From JBFAPK01 sp040676675 (GTDB lineage Bacteria; Actinomycetota; Actinomycetes; Mycobacteriales; Micromonosporaceae), in NCBI RefSeq assembly GCF_040676675.1, contig NZ_JBFAPK010000016.1:103270-167269 (forward strand): a stretch of DNA of 64,000 nucleotides. Reading direction: 5' to 3'. The notes under the pieces were generated by a model. That model did not search any database and had not been told where the DNA came from. It worked only from the letters and a program-made list of their open reading frames with translations. Positions 1 through 8,490 of the stretch are shown in pieces. The position numbers were made by a program, and so were the translations under genes. Positions within the stretch are counted from its first letter, which is position 1. Each line of letters begins with the position of its first letter.

Positions 1-49
1 GGCGCGTGCCCGTCCCGGACCGGCGCGTCGCGGCGCGTGCCCGTCCCGG
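1..49. repeat. Direct repeat of 18 bp
   Basis: An identical 18-base GC-rich word (starting GGCGCGTGCC) occurs at 1-18 and 32-49, giving a 31-bp period just downstream of the lactonase stop codon. It may be the end of a longer tandem array beyond the left edge. No coding or terminator role is evident. Confidence 0.5.
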
Positions 50-55
50 CGGCGG

Positions 56-946
56 TCAGGCGCTCCAGCCGTCGGCGGGTACCGGCCGGGCCGGCACCCC
101 GGTGACGTCCACGTCCAGCGCGAGCAGGGCGCCGTCGAGCGGCCCGGGCCGGTCCAGTCCGATGCGGGCGGTGGTGACGAAGAGCCGGCGCAGCTCCGGC
201 CCGCCGAGACAGACGCTCGTGGGTTGGGCGGCGGGCAGCCGGATCTCGCGGTCGAGCGTGCCGTCCGGGCGGTACCGGCGTACCGCGTAGCCGCCCCAGA
301 GCGCCACCCAGAGGTGGCCGGCCGCGTCGACCGTCATGCCGTCCGGGGAGCCCTCGGCGGGTGCGAGCCGCAGAAAGGGTTCCCGGGCGGAGAGCTCGCC
401 GGTCCGGGCGTCGACCGCGAACCGGTCCACGTGCCCGAGCGGGGTGTCCGCCAGGTACATCACGGTGCCGGTGCCGTCGAAGGCGGGACCGTTGCTGATG
501 GTCAGCCCGGTCACGGCGGCCACCGGGGCGGACCCGGGCGCGGCGCGGTAGAGCGTACCGGCGCCGGGCGTGCTGTCGTACGCCATGCTGCCGGCCCAGA
601 AGCGGCCGTGCGGGTCGGCGACGGCGTCGTTCATGCGCGCCCGGGCGGCGTTGCCGCTCTCCAGGTCGGCCAGGTACGTCCAGCGGTCGTCGGCGCCGTC
701 GAACACCGCCACGCCGGTACCGAGCGCGGCGAGCCAGGCGTCCGGCCGCCCGGCCAGCGGTGCCACGGCACCCAGCGGGGCGTCGACCCGGCGCAGCTCG
801 CGCAGGGGTGCGGGCGCGTCGCCGCCGGTCTCCAGCAGCCGCCCGGCGAGCAGGTCGACGAGGACGAGCCGGTCGGCGACCCAGCGGGCGCCCTCGCCCA
901 GTTCGAGCCGGTCGTCGCTCCACGGCGTCGGTTCGGGAAGTCGCAT
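56..946 (-). CDS. SMP-30/gluconolactonase-family sugar lactonase
   Basis: This 296-residue protein has the SMP-30/gluconolactonase/regucalcin six-bladed beta-propeller pattern. The metal-binding Glu lies in an early LGEGARW segment, an Asn in SNGPAFD, and an Asp in the late EGSPDGMTVD stretch followed by the typical GHLWVALWGG. Family members hydrolyse aldonolactones using a divalent metal, probably in the cytoplasm as no signal peptide is seen. It is the last gene of the minus-strand galactose operon, 36 bp after the kinase. The inferred substrate is therefore galactono-lactone made by the SDR dehydrogenase at the head of the operon. Family assignment is firm; substrate is from context only. 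Confidence 0.85.
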   Translation of the reverse strand: MRLPEPTPWSDDRLELGEGARWVADRLVLVDLLAGRLLETGGDAPAPLRELRRVDAPLGAVAPLAGRPDAWLAALGTGVAVFDGADDRWTYLADLESGNAARARMNDAVADPHGRFWAGSMAYDSTPGAGTLYRAAPGSAPVAAVTGLTISNGPAFDGTGTVMYLADTPLGHVDRFAVDARTGELSAREPFLRLAPAEGSPDGMTVDAAGHLWVALWGGYAVRRYRPDGTLDREIRLPAAQPTSVCLGGPELRRLFVTTARIGLDRPGPLDGALLALDVDVTGVPARPVPADGWSA

Positions 947-982
947 GCGGTCTCCGTTCGGGACGGGGCGGACCCCGCGGGG

Positions 983-1957
983 TCACCGCAGGGCGGTGCC
1001 GGGGGCGTGGTCGAGCAGGGGAAGTTCGGCCCGGGTGGGCAGCCCCTCCCAGTCGCCGCGGGTGGCGACCGCGAAGGCGGCGGTGGTGGCGGCCCGGTCC
1101 AGCCGCCCCGCGACGTCGAGCCCGTCGAGCCGGCCGGAGAGCAGCCCGGCCACGAACGCGTCGCCCGCGCCGATGGTGTCCACGGCCGCGACCCGCCGGG
1201 CCGGCCGGTGCACGCTGCCGGCCGGGGTGTGACTGGTGGCGCCGTCCGCGCCGTGCTTGACGACCACCTCGCCGACGCCCGCCGCGAGGACCCCGCGCGC
1301 GGGATCGGTGGTGTCGTCGGTGAGCACCGCCAGCTCGTCGTCGGAGGCGACCAGCACGTCGACCGACGGGAGCAGCGGCCGCAGCACCGCCGCGGCGCGC
1401 TCGGTCGACCAGAGCCGCCGCCGGTGGTTGACGTCCAGGCAGACGGTGCCGCCGGCCGCCCGGGTACGTTCGATCGCCGCCGCCACCGCGGCGCGGGGCT
1501 CGGGGCCGAGCGCGCAGGTGATCCCGGTGACGTGCAGGATCCGCGGCGCCGCGCCGGGCGGCGCGAACGCGGCGGCGACGTCCGAGGCGTCCAGCCGGGA
1601 CCCGGCGGAGCCGGTCCGGTAGTAGCTGACCCGGGTGAGGTCGCCGACCCGGGGCTCGAACAGGATCAGCCCGGTCGGCGCGTCCGGGTCGATCCGGGCC
1701 CCGGTGAGGTCGACTCCCTCGGCGCGCAGCGTGCGCCGGATCAGCTCGCCCGGCTCGTCGGCGCCGGTGACGCCGAGCCAGCGGACCCGGTGCCCGAGCC
1801 GGGCCAGGCCGATCGCGACGGTCGACTCGGCGCCGGCGATCGAGAGCTGGAGGCTGCCGCCGAGCCGCAGCGCGCCGGCGGCCCGGAACGCCGCCATGGT
1901 CTCGCCGAGGGTGAGCACGTCCGGCGCGGCCGGGCCGGGCGAGGGTACGCCGGTCAT
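983..1957 (-). CDS. kdgK: PfkB-family 2-keto-3-deoxy-sugar-acid kinase
   Basis: This 324-residue ribokinase/PfkB-fold kinase carries the C-terminal PfkB signature DTIGAGDAF, whose Asp is the catalytic base and which forms the anion hole. Its SYYRTGSAGS and LDVNHRRRLW segments are typical of 2-keto-3-deoxygluconate kinases. It would phosphorylate C6 of a 2-keto-3-deoxy sugar acid. Between a galactonate dehydratase and a KDPG-type aldolase, the expected substrate is 2-keto-3-deoxygalactonate. The classic enterobacterial DgoK belongs to another kinase fold, so this would be a non-homologous stand-in. The ATG start overlaps the aldolase stop as ATGA, implying translational coupling. Confidence 0.85.
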   Translation of the reverse strand: MTGVPSPGPAAPDVLTLGETMAAFRAAGALRLGGSLQLSIAGAESTVAIGLARLGHRVRWLGVTGADEPGELIRRTLRAEGVDLTGARIDPDAPTGLILFEPRVGDLTRVSYYRTGSAGSRLDASDVAAAFAPPGAAPRILHVTGITCALGPEPRAAVAAAIERTRAAGGTVCLDVNHRRRLWSTERAAAVLRPLLPSVDVLVASDDELAVLTDDTTDPARGVLAAGVGEVVVKHGADGATSHTPAGSVHRPARRVAAVDTIGAGDAFVAGLLSGRLDGLDVAGRLDRAATTAAFAVATRGDWEGLPTRAELPLLDHAPGTALR

Positions 1958-2574
1958 GCCGCGACCGCCGCCCGGAAGGCCGCCGCCCGCTCCCGCAGCG
2001 CCGCCAGGTCCCCGCCGCTGGGGGCGTCGCCGAGCAGCGGCGAGCCCACGCCCACCGCCACCGCGCCCCGGGCCAGGTAGTCGCGGGCACCGGCGGCGTC
2101 GACGCCCCCGACGGGTACGAAGGCCGTGCCGGGGAACGGGTCGCGCAGGGCGCGCAGGTAGTCCGGGCCGCCGAGCGAGGCGGGGAAGAGCTTGACCGCG
2201 ACCGCGCCGGCGGTGGTCGCCTGGACCACCTCGGTGGGGGTGAGGGCGCCCGCGAGCACCGGCAGCCCGAGCTGGCCCGCCGTCGCGACGCTGGGCGCGA
2301 GGGCCGGGGTGACCAGGAAGGCGGCGCCCGCCTCGGCGGCCAGCCGGGCGTCGTCGGCGGTGAGGACAGTGCCGGCGCCCAGCCCGTACCCCGGGCCGAG
2401 GGCCGCGCGGGCCCGGCGCAGCACCGTCAGCGCGTCGGCGGTCGTCAGCGACACCTCGACCAGTGCCACCCCCGCGTCGGCGAGGGTCAGCACCGAGGCC
2501 AGCGCCGCCTCCGGGTCGGTGCCGCGCACGATGGCCAGCAGCCGGTGGGTACGCAGCGCGTCGAGCAGGTTCAC
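1954..2574 (-). CDS. KDPG/KDPGal aldolase (class I)
   Basis: This 206-residue protein has the KDPG aldolase (Eda/DgoA) single-domain TIM-barrel pattern. The catalytic Glu sits in LVEVSLTT and the Schiff-base Lys in the VKLFPAS motif, preceded by the substrate-binding FLVTPAL segment. It would cleave the 6-phosphorylated 2-keto-3-deoxy acid to pyruvate and glyceraldehyde-3-phosphate. It is coupled on both sides: its GTG start overlaps the mutarotase-like stop (GTGA) and its stop overlaps the kinase start (ATGA). Context favours the galactonate-derived substrate (dgoA role) over the gluconate epimer, but sequence alone cannot separate the two. Confidence 0.88.
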   Translation of the reverse strand: MNLLDALRTHRLLAIVRGTDPEAALASVLTLADAGVALVEVSLTTADALTVLRRARAALGPGYGLGAGTVLTADDARLAAEAGAAFLVTPALAPSVATAGQLGLPVLAGALTPTEVVQATTAGAVAVKLFPASLGGPDYLRALRDPFPGTAFVPVGGVDAAGARDYLARGAVAVGVGSPLLGDAPSGGDLAALRERAAAFRAAVAA

Positions 2575-3458
2575 GGGTGGTCGCCTCCGGTGGTTCGGTG
2601 TGCGGAGATGGTGAGCCGCCAGCCGAGGACGCCGGTCGGCGGTACCACCGCCGCGTCGTCGGGTCCGGCGGTGGCCAGGTCGAAGACCGCGCCGAGCATC
2701 GGCTCGACCCCGGTGCTGCGGTACGGCGTACCGGCCGGCCAGCCGCCCAGGTTGCGCCAGAGCGCGGTCGACCGGGGCTGCCCGGGACAGTCCAGGCGCA
2801 GGGTCAGCGTGTCCAGGCCGTCGGCGACCCGTACCTCGGGGCAGTCGAGCAGTACCGCGCCGACGGCGCTGCCGTCGTCCGGCCCGAACCGGTCCAGCGG
2901 TATCCCGGCCGGATCGGGCCAGGCGCCGGTCACCCAGGGCTCGGGCCCGGTGGGCCGGGCCTCGGGCTCGGCGGGGGCAGGACCGGCGCCGGCGGTCCCG
3001 GGGCCGGCCGCCTGCGGGAGTACGTCCGGGTAGAGCCGGGTCGGCGTGCCGTCCGGGGCGAGCAGGCGGGCGCGCGGCGAGAGGTCGAGCAGGGCGTGCG
3101 CCGCCCAGACGAAGCGGTAGCCGGGGCGGGCCCGCAGCAGGTAGTCGGCGGTCACCGCGCCGTCGTGGTGGGCGATCCGGCGACGCAGCGCGAAGTCGTC
3201 CCCCGCCACCGTGGACTCCCCGTCGCCGGTGCGCCGCCAGGGGCGGGACCAGACGTCACCGTGGTCGGGCGTGCCGCGTACGGTCGGCAGGCACTCCTCC
3301 AGCCCGCCCGCGTCGACGAACCCGTCGCCCGGTACGGCGCCCGCGCGGGCCGGGTCCGGGCGGGACCACAGCCACTCCCGCCGGCCGCCGCGCAGGCTGG
3401 TCCAGCGCCCGCCGAGCCGGTCGTCCACCTCGGCGCGCAGCTTCACCCGGCTCACCAT
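2571..3458 (-). CDS. Galactose mutarotase-like (aldose 1-epimerase superfamily) protein
   Basis: This is a 295-residue protein without a signal peptide. A GGLEECLPTV then PDHGDVWSRPW pattern resembles the galactose mutarotase-like beta-sandwich superfamily, where a His and a Glu interconvert aldose anomers. The Pro/Ala/Gly-rich stretch near residues 175-195 looks like a loop insertion. The ATG start overlaps the dehydratase stop (ATGGTGA); the GTG one codon later is the alternative start and would give the usual 4-base overlap. In this operon it could supply the anomer used by the galactose dehydrogenase. Catalytic residues were not aligned, so the epimerase activity is an inference. Confidence 0.7.
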   Translation of the reverse strand: MVSRVKLRAEVDDRLGGRWTSLRGGRREWLWSRPDPARAGAVPGDGFVDAGGLEECLPTVRGTPDHGDVWSRPWRRTGDGESTVAGDDFALRRRIAHHDGAVTADYLLRARPGYRFVWAAHALLDLSPRARLLAPDGTPTRLYPDVLPQAAGPGTAGAGPAPAEPEARPTGPEPWVTGAWPDPAGIPLDRFGPDDGSAVGAVLLDCPEVRVADGLDTLTLRLDCPGQPRSTALWRNLGGWPAGTPYRSTGVEPMLGAVFDLATAGPDDAAVVPPTGVLGWRLTISAHRTTGGDHP

Positions 3459-4597
3459 TCGGCGAACGAACCGTCGTCGTGCCGCCAGACCGGGTTGCGC
3501 CACGCGTGGCCCCGCTTGTCGGCGGCGCGTACCGCGGCCTCGTCGACCGTGATGCCGAGGCCCGGCCCGGTGAACCGGGCGATGTGCCCGTCGACGAAGC
3601 GGAACGGCTCGCGGTCGACCACGTAGTCGAGCAGTTCGGCGCCGGTGTGGTAGTGGATGCCGATGCTCTGTTCCTGGATCAGGAAGTTGGGCGTGGCGAA
3701 GGCGACCTGGAGGCTGGCCGCGAGCGCGACCGGCCCGAGCGGGCAGTGCGGGGCGAGCACGGCACCGTACGTCTCCGCCGCCGCGGCGATGCGGCGGACC
3801 TCGGAGATCCCGCCGGCGTGCGACAGGTCCGGCTGCACGACGGCCACCCCGGCCTGCAACGGTCCGAGGAAGTCGCCGCGTCCGTAGAGCCGCTCGCCGG
3901 TGGCGATCGGCACCGGCGAGCAGTTCACGACCTCGCGCAGCAGGTGGCCCTGGTCGGGCAGGAGCGGCTCCTCCACGAAGAACGGGCGCAGCGGGGCCAG
4001 CTCGGGCAGGATCCGGCGGACGGCCGCGGCGCTGGCCCGGCCGTGGAAGTCGACGGCGACGTCTCGGTGCGCGCCGAGCACCTCGCGGGCCGCGGCGACC
4101 CGGCGGACCACGGCGTCCACCTCGGCCGAGGTCGGGATGGGGGAGAGGCGCCCCGAGGCGTTCATCTTCACCCCGGTCAGCCCGGCGGCCACCTGGGCGG
4201 CGACGTGCTCGGCGATCTCGCCGGGTTCGTCGCCGCCGACCCAGGAGTAGATCCGGACCCGGTCGCGTACCGCTCCGCCGAGCAGCGCGTGCACCGGGGC
4301 GCCGTACGCCTGCCCGGCGATGTCCCACAGCGCCTGGTCGATCCCGGCGACGGCGCTGGAGAGGATCGGACCGCCCCGGTAGAAGCCGCCCTTGGTGAGG
4401 ACCTGCCAGTGCCGCTCGATGTGCAGCGGGTCCTCGCCGAGCAGGTACTCGCTGAGCACCTCGACGGCGCTGCGGACCACCTCCGCGCGTCCCTCCACCA
4501 CCGGCTCGCCCCAGCCCACCAACCCGGTGTCGGTCTCCACCCGGCAGAAGAGCCACCGGGGCGGTACCAGGAAGGTCTCGATTCGGTCGATCTTCAC
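3452..4597 (-). CDS. dgoD: D-galactonate dehydratase (enolase superfamily)
   Basis: This 381-residue protein closely follows DgoD along its length. It starts MKIDRIETFLVPPRWLFCRV and continues with GFYRGGPILSSAVAGIDQALWDI, a YSWVGGDEP segment, metal-ligand regions DFHGR, VEEPLLPDQ and ATGERLYGR, the catalytic His in APHCPLGPVALAA, and a C-terminus WRHDDGSFAEW. The enzyme removes water from D-galactonate to give 2-keto-3-deoxygalactonate and needs Mg2+. It sits 16 bp downstream of the GntR gene and overlaps the mutarotase-like gene. Length and motif conservation make this the best-identified enzyme of the operon, and it fixes the pathway as the galactose branch. Confidence 0.93.
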   Translation of the reverse strand: MKIDRIETFLVPPRWLFCRVETDTGLVGWGEPVVEGRAEVVRSAVEVLSEYLLGEDPLHIERHWQVLTKGGFYRGGPILSSAVAGIDQALWDIAGQAYGAPVHALLGGAVRDRVRIYSWVGGDEPGEIAEHVAAQVAAGLTGVKMNASGRLSPIPTSAEVDAVVRRVAAAREVLGAHRDVAVDFHGRASAAAVRRILPELAPLRPFFVEEPLLPDQGHLLREVVNCSPVPIATGERLYGRGDFLGPLQAGVAVVQPDLSHAGGISEVRRIAAAAETYGAVLAPHCPLGPVALAASLQVAFATPNFLIQEQSIGIHYHTGAELLDYVVDREPFRFVDGHIARFTGPGLGITVDEAAVRAADKRGHAWRNPVWRHDDGSFAEW

Positions 4598-4613
4598 CGG
4601 CTGCCTCTCGCGC

Positions 4614-5327
4614 TCACTGGCTCTCTCCCCGTTTCCCGCGTACCCGTTCGACGTCGCGACCGGCCTTCTCCAACAGGTCGCGCATGGCCCGCTCGGCCGC
4701 GCCGGCGTCGCCGGCGCGGATCGCCTCCACCACCGCCCGGTGGCTCGGCACCGGATCGTCGTGCCGCGCGCCGCCGTGCACGAGCCGGTCCCGCTCGGCG
4801 AGGCCGGTCTCCATCACGACCTCCATCCGTTGCAGCAGCTCGTTGTGGGTCGCGGCGAGCAGCGCGCGGTGGAAGCCGAGGTCGGCGGTGATGGCCGCGA
4901 CGGGTTCGCCGCCGGCGCCGGCCATCTCGGCCAGCGCGGCGTCGAGGGCGGCGAGGTCGTCGGCCCCGGCCCGCTCGGCGGCCAGCCGGGCGGCGGCCGG
5001 CTCGATGATGCCGCGCACCTCGTGCAGCTCGTCCAGGAGCCGGGGCGCGGCGCCCTCGGCGAACTGCCAGCGGATGATGTCACCGTCGAGCAGGTTCCAG
5101 TCGGCCCGCGGCCGTACGAAGGTGCCGCGTTTCTGGCGCGCGTCGACGATGCCCTTGGCGGTGAGCACCTTCAGCGCCTCACGCAGGGCGGTGAGGCTCA
5201 CGTCGAGCTCTTCCTGCAGCGCCCCGATGTTGAGCGTCTCGCCCTCGCCGATCTCGCCGGCCAGGATGCGGCGCGCGATCACCTCCACGGTCTGCCCGTG
5301 GACCCCCCGCCGTGCGTACTGTGCCAA
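4614..5327 (-). CDS. GntR/FadR-family transcriptional regulator
   Basis: This 237-residue regulator has an N-terminal winged helix (about residues 8-75, including SLTALREALKVLTAKGIV and a KRGTFV wing). A C-terminal FCD-type all-helical ligand domain follows, with metal-site style residues in FHRALLAATHN. It starts with TTG; a GGAG lies only two bases upstream, so the start is not certain. It is embedded as the second gene of the galactose operon, as DgoR is in dgo operons. It probably represses the divergent intergenic region at 6108-6342 and responds to galactonate or 2-keto-3-deoxygalactonate. The ligand is inferred, not seen. Confidence 0.85.
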   Translation of the reverse strand: MAQYARRGVHGQTVEVIARRILAGEIGEGETLNIGALQEELDVSLTALREALKVLTAKGIVDARQKRGTFVRPRADWNLLDGDIIRWQFAEGAAPRLLDELHEVRGIIEPAAARLAAERAGADDLAALDAALAEMAGAGGEPVAAITADLGFHRALLAATHNELLQRMEVVMETGLAERDRLVHGGARHDDPVPSHRAVVEAIRAGDAGAAERAMRDLLEKAGRDVERVRGKRGESQ

Positions 5328-5360
5328 TGCTCCGCGCCTTTTCGCTCGTCCGGTCGATGG

Positions 5361-6107
5361 TCAGGCCGAGGCCTTCACCGCGGTCCAGCCACCGTCCACC
5401 ACCAGGCTCGCACCGGTGACGTACGCGGCGTCGGGCGAGGCGAGAAAGGCCACGGTGGCCGCCACCTCGTCCGGGGTGCCGAACCGCCCGGCCACGGTCT
5501 GTGCCACGCTACGCTGCCGGTCCACTTCGGATACCCGGTCCCAGGCGGCGGTGAGGATCGGGCCAGGCAGCACGGTGTTGACCCGGATCCGCGGGCCGTA
5601 CTCGACCGCGAGCTGGCGGCCGAGCGAGACCAGGCCGCCCTTGGCCGCCGCGTACGCCGGGTGCCCGGGCAGCCCGACGAGCGCGTGCACGGAGGAGACG
5701 ATCACCACCGCGCCGGAGTCGGCGCGCAGGTCGTCGAGGCAGGCCCGGACGCCGAGGAAGGTGCCGGTCAGGCAGACCGCGAGCTGCCGGTCCCAGGAGG
5801 CGCGGCTGGTCTCGTGGGCGGGCGCGACCTCGCTGTAGTAGGCGTTGCTGACCAGGATGTTGACCGGACCGAGCGCGCGGCGTACCGACTCGGCGGTCTG
5901 CGCCCAGACGGCCTCGTCCGCGACGTCGGCGACCACGGCGTGGGCCCGTCCGCCGGCCTCCCGGATCTCCCGGGCCAGCGGCTCGGGGTCGCGCAGGTCG
6001 GCGAGGGCCACGGCGGCCCCCTCGGCGGCCAGCCGCCGGGCGGTGGCCCCGCCCACGCCGCCGGTCGCGCCCGTGACCAGGGCAACCCGTCCCTCCAGGC
6101 GTCGCAT
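5361..6107 (-). CDS. SDR oxidoreductase, probable D-galactose dehydrogenase
   Basis: This 248-residue classical short-chain dehydrogenase has the cofactor motif TGATGGVGG near residue 13, an N-A-Y variant of the NAG motif (VSNAYYSE), catalytic Ser in VIVSSVH, and Tyr/Lys in PAYAAAKGG. A C-terminal YVTGASLVVDGGWT is typical of the family. It is the first gene of the minus-strand operon containing galactonate dehydratase and lactonase. Oxidation of galactose to galactonolactone is therefore the simplest role. SDR substrate cannot be read from sequence, so a role in fucose or another aldose is possible. Confidence 0.8.
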   Translation of the reverse strand: MRRLEGRVALVTGATGGVGGATARRLAAEGAAVALADLRDPEPLAREIREAGGRAHAVVADVADEAVWAQTAESVRRALGPVNILVSNAYYSEVAPAHETSRASWDRQLAVCLTGTFLGVRACLDDLRADSGAVVIVSSVHALVGLPGHPAYAAAKGGLVSLGRQLAVEYGPRIRVNTVLPGPILTAAWDRVSEVDRQRSVAQTVAGRFGTPDEVAATVAFLASPDAAYVTGASLVVDGGWTAVKASA

Positions 6108-6342
6108 TTCGCCGGCTCACCCGCCCCCGTCATCAAACCATTAATTAGGAAAACATCTTGACAGCCTCGCGGCCCGGATGCAACCGTCTGGGGCGGACAA
6201 CTTCATCCGCCGGCCCGGGCGAGCAGGGAGATCGGCCCTCCCGGATATCCGAGCGACACCAGCGACAGCGATGCCGGCCACAGCGACGTCGGCTGCACGA
6301 GCGACCCGGCTCCGGCCGGGTCGGGTAGGAGGATCCCGCCGG
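6108..6342. promoter_or_regulatory. Divergent control region of the galactose island
   Basis: These 235 bp separate the SDR operon (minus) from the alpha-galactosidase gene (plus). An AT-rich island at about 6133-6163, including TTAATTA, stands out from the GC-rich surroundings. It ends in TTGACA (6158-6163), a good -35 for the plus strand, but no convincing -10 follows at 17-18 bp. The island is the most likely GntR operator. No perfect dyad was found. Confidence 0.45.
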
Positions 6343-8430
6343 ATGAGCCAGACCGACGCCCCGGCCGGTCCGTGGACGCTGCGCGGCGCGCACACCGAGT
6401 ACACGGTAGCCGTACCCGGGCACGGCCGGTGGCTGGAGCTGACCGCCTGGGGTCCGCACGGCGTGAGCACCGGCCCGTCCCCGGTGGCGTACGCCGGGCC
6501 GACGCCGTACTTCACCGCCGGGGACGCGGCCCCGGTCGAGTACGCCACCGACGGGCTGCGCCCCTTCGCCGGAGCCGACCTGGTCCTGGAGACGGCCGGC
6601 GGGGACCGGGGCGTCCAGTGGCGCTTCGTCGAGGCCGACGGCGACGACGCGGCGCTGCGGGTGGTCTTCGCCGACGAGGCCACCGGGGCGCGCGCGACGT
6701 TGCACTACCGGATCCCGGCCGGCACCGACGTGGTCGAGCGCTGGGTCGAGCTGGCCAACACCGGCGACGCCGCGCTGCGGGTGGTCCGGGCCGGGTCGGC
6801 CGGCTTCTCGGTACCGACGCCGCACGGCGCCCGGCTGAGCTACCTCTGGGGACAGTGGGCCCAGGAGTTCCAGCTCGACCACGTCGAGCTGACCCGGGGG
6901 CGGTTCAGCGTCGGCAGCGCCCAGGGCGTGCCCGGCCACGCCTTCGCGCCCTGGCTCGCGGTACGCGACCGCGCGGGCGCCGACGGCCCCACCTGGGGTA
7001 CGGCGCTGACCTGGACCGGCTCGTGGGAGATCGCGGCCGACGTGGAGAACGGCGGCCTGACCCGGGTACGCGTCGGCCGACTGCTCGCCGACGGCCCGCT
7101 GGAGCTGCCGGCGGGCGAGACGCTGGTCCTGCCGGTCGCCGCCGGCGCCTACAGCGACGACGGCCTCGACGGACTGGCCCGGGTCTGGCACCGCTACCAG
7201 CGCCAGCTCGCCGGCGACCGGCTGGAGCGGGTCCGCCCGGTGCTCTACAACTCGTGGGAGGCCACCTACTTCGACGTCCGGGCCGACTCCCAGCTGGAAC
7301 TCGCCCGGGTCGCGGCCGAGCTGGGCGTGGAGACCTTCGTCGTCGACGACGGCTGGTTCGTCGGCCGCGACGACGACCGGGGCGGGCTCGGTGACTGGAC
7401 CCCCGACCCGGCCAAGTTCCCCGACGGGTTCGGGGCCTTCGTCGACGAGGTCCGCGCCCTCGGCCTGAACTTCGGCCTCTGGGTGGAGCCCGAGTGCGTC
7501 AGCCCGCGCTCCCGCCTCTACGCCGAGCACCCCGACTGGGTCTACTCGGTACACGGCCGGCCGCTCACCCCCATCCGCAACCAGTACCTGCTCGACCTCG
7601 GCCGGCCGGAGGTCGCGGAGTTCGTCCACGGCACCCTCGACGGCCTGCTCTCCACGTACGACATCGGCTACCTGAAGTGGGACTTCAACCGCCCGCGTAC
7701 GGAGCCCGGCCGGCCCGGCTCCGGCCCGGTCGACCTCGACGGCGGCCACGTCGCCAACCTCTACCGCATCCTGGCGGCGCTGCGCCGCGACCACCCCGGG
7801 GTGCTGATCGAGGCGTGCGCCGGCGGCGGGGCCCGGGCGGACCTCGCGATGGCGGCGCGTACCGACGTCATCTGGCCGAGCGACAACACCGGCCCGTTGG
7901 ACCGGCTCGCCATCCAGTACGGCTTCCTGCACGCCAACGCCCCGCACCTGATGAGTTCCTGGGTGACCGACGCGCCCGGGATCTTCGACCCGCGCCCCCG
8001 GTCGCTGGCGTTCCGCTTCGTCCTCGCCATGGCCGGCGTGCTCGGCATCGGCGCCGACCTGCGGCACTGGGGGCCCGCCCAGCGCGCCGAGGCGGCCGAG
8101 TGGATCGCGCGCTACAAGCGGATCCGGCACGTCGTCACCCGGGGCGAGGTGCACCTGGTCGGCGGACCGGACCAGGACCGGTGCGCCGTGCAGTACACCG
8201 GCGTGGACGGCCGTGAGATCGTCGTGCTCGCCTGGCATCCGGGGCGGCTCGACGGCGCGGGTCTGCTCCCGTCGCGCCCGGTACGCCTGCCGCTGCGCGG
8301 GCTCGCCCCCGAGGGCACGTACCGGCACGGCGAGCAGGTCTACTCCGGCGCCCATCTCACCTCGGTCGGGCTGCCGGTGCGGTGGAGCGCCGAGCACGAC
8401 GCCGAGCTGATCGTCCTGACCCGGGACTGA
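6343..8430 (+). CDS. GH36 alpha-galactosidase
   Basis: This 695-residue glycoside hydrolase of clan GH-D has an N-terminal beta-sandwich (about 1-300) and then the catalytic barrel. The barrel carries LYNSWEATYFDV, VDDGWF, the nucleophile Asp (about residue 447) in YLKWDFNR, and the acid/base Asp (about residue 514) in WPSDNTGPLDR. It releases alpha-linked galactose from melibiose- or raffinose-type sugars, in the cytoplasm because no signal peptide is present. The start was placed at 6343 because AGGAGG lies 9-10 bases upstream; the frame is open further 5' but that part is low-complexity. It is divergent from the galactose-oxidation operon, which would consume its product. Confidence 0.93.
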   Translation: MSQTDAPAGPWTLRGAHTEYTVAVPGHGRWLELTAWGPHGVSTGPSPVAYAGPTPYFTAGDAAPVEYATDGLRPFAGADLVLETAGGDRGVQWRFVEADGDDAALRVVFADEATGARATLHYRIPAGTDVVERWVELANTGDAALRVVRAGSAGFSVPTPHGARLSYLWGQWAQEFQLDHVELTRGRFSVGSAQGVPGHAFAPWLAVRDRAGADGPTWGTALTWTGSWEIAADVENGGLTRVRVGRLLADGPLELPAGETLVLPVAAGAYSDDGLDGLARVWHRYQRQLAGDRLERVRPVLYNSWEATYFDVRADSQLELARVAAELGVETFVVDDGWFVGRDDDRGGLGDWTPDPAKFPDGFGAFVDEVRALGLNFGLWVEPECVSPRSRLYAEHPDWVYSVHGRPLTPIRNQYLLDLGRPEVAEFVHGTLDGLLSTYDIGYLKWDFNRPRTEPGRPGSGPVDLDGGHVANLYRILAALRRDHPGVLIEACAGGGARADLAMAARTDVIWPSDNTGPLDRLAIQYGFLHANAPHLMSSWVTDAPGIFDPRPRSLAFRFVLAMAGVLGIGADLRHWGPAQRAEAAEWIARYKRIRHVVTRGEVHLVGGPDQDRCAVQYTGVDGREIVVLAWHPGRLDGAGLLPSRPVRLPLRGLAPEGTYRHGEQVYSGAHLTSVGLPVRWSAEHDAELIVLTRD

Positions 8431-8454
8431 GCGAGCGCGCCCCGCCCGTCCCGC

Positions 8455-8490
8455 CCGTCCCGCCCCGGACGGACGGTCGGGGCGGGACGG
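8455..8490. terminator. Bidirectional terminator (12-bp perfect stem)
   Basis: Arms 8455-8466 and 8479-8490 are perfect reverse complements (CCGTCCCGCCCC) around a 12-nt loop. They lie exactly between the convergent alpha-galactosidase and SulP-carbonic anhydrase genes. The right arm abuts the latter's stop codon. Confidence 0.75.

Noticed and set aside
224..2080. Long plus-strand open frame opposite the lactonase/kinase/aldolase genes
   Set aside because: Product is Arg/Gly/Pro low-complexity, has no motifs, and is antisense to three well-recognised overlapping genes; a GC-bias shadow.
3479..6161. Long plus-strand frames opposite dgoD, GntR and SDR
   Set aside because: Complement-strand shadows in a high-GC genome; the minus-strand products carry clear catalytic motifs.
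6145..8397. 750-codon minus-strand frame opposite the alpha-galactosidase
   Set aside because: No domain pattern; the plus-strand frame has both GH36 catalytic aspartates and a good ribosome site.
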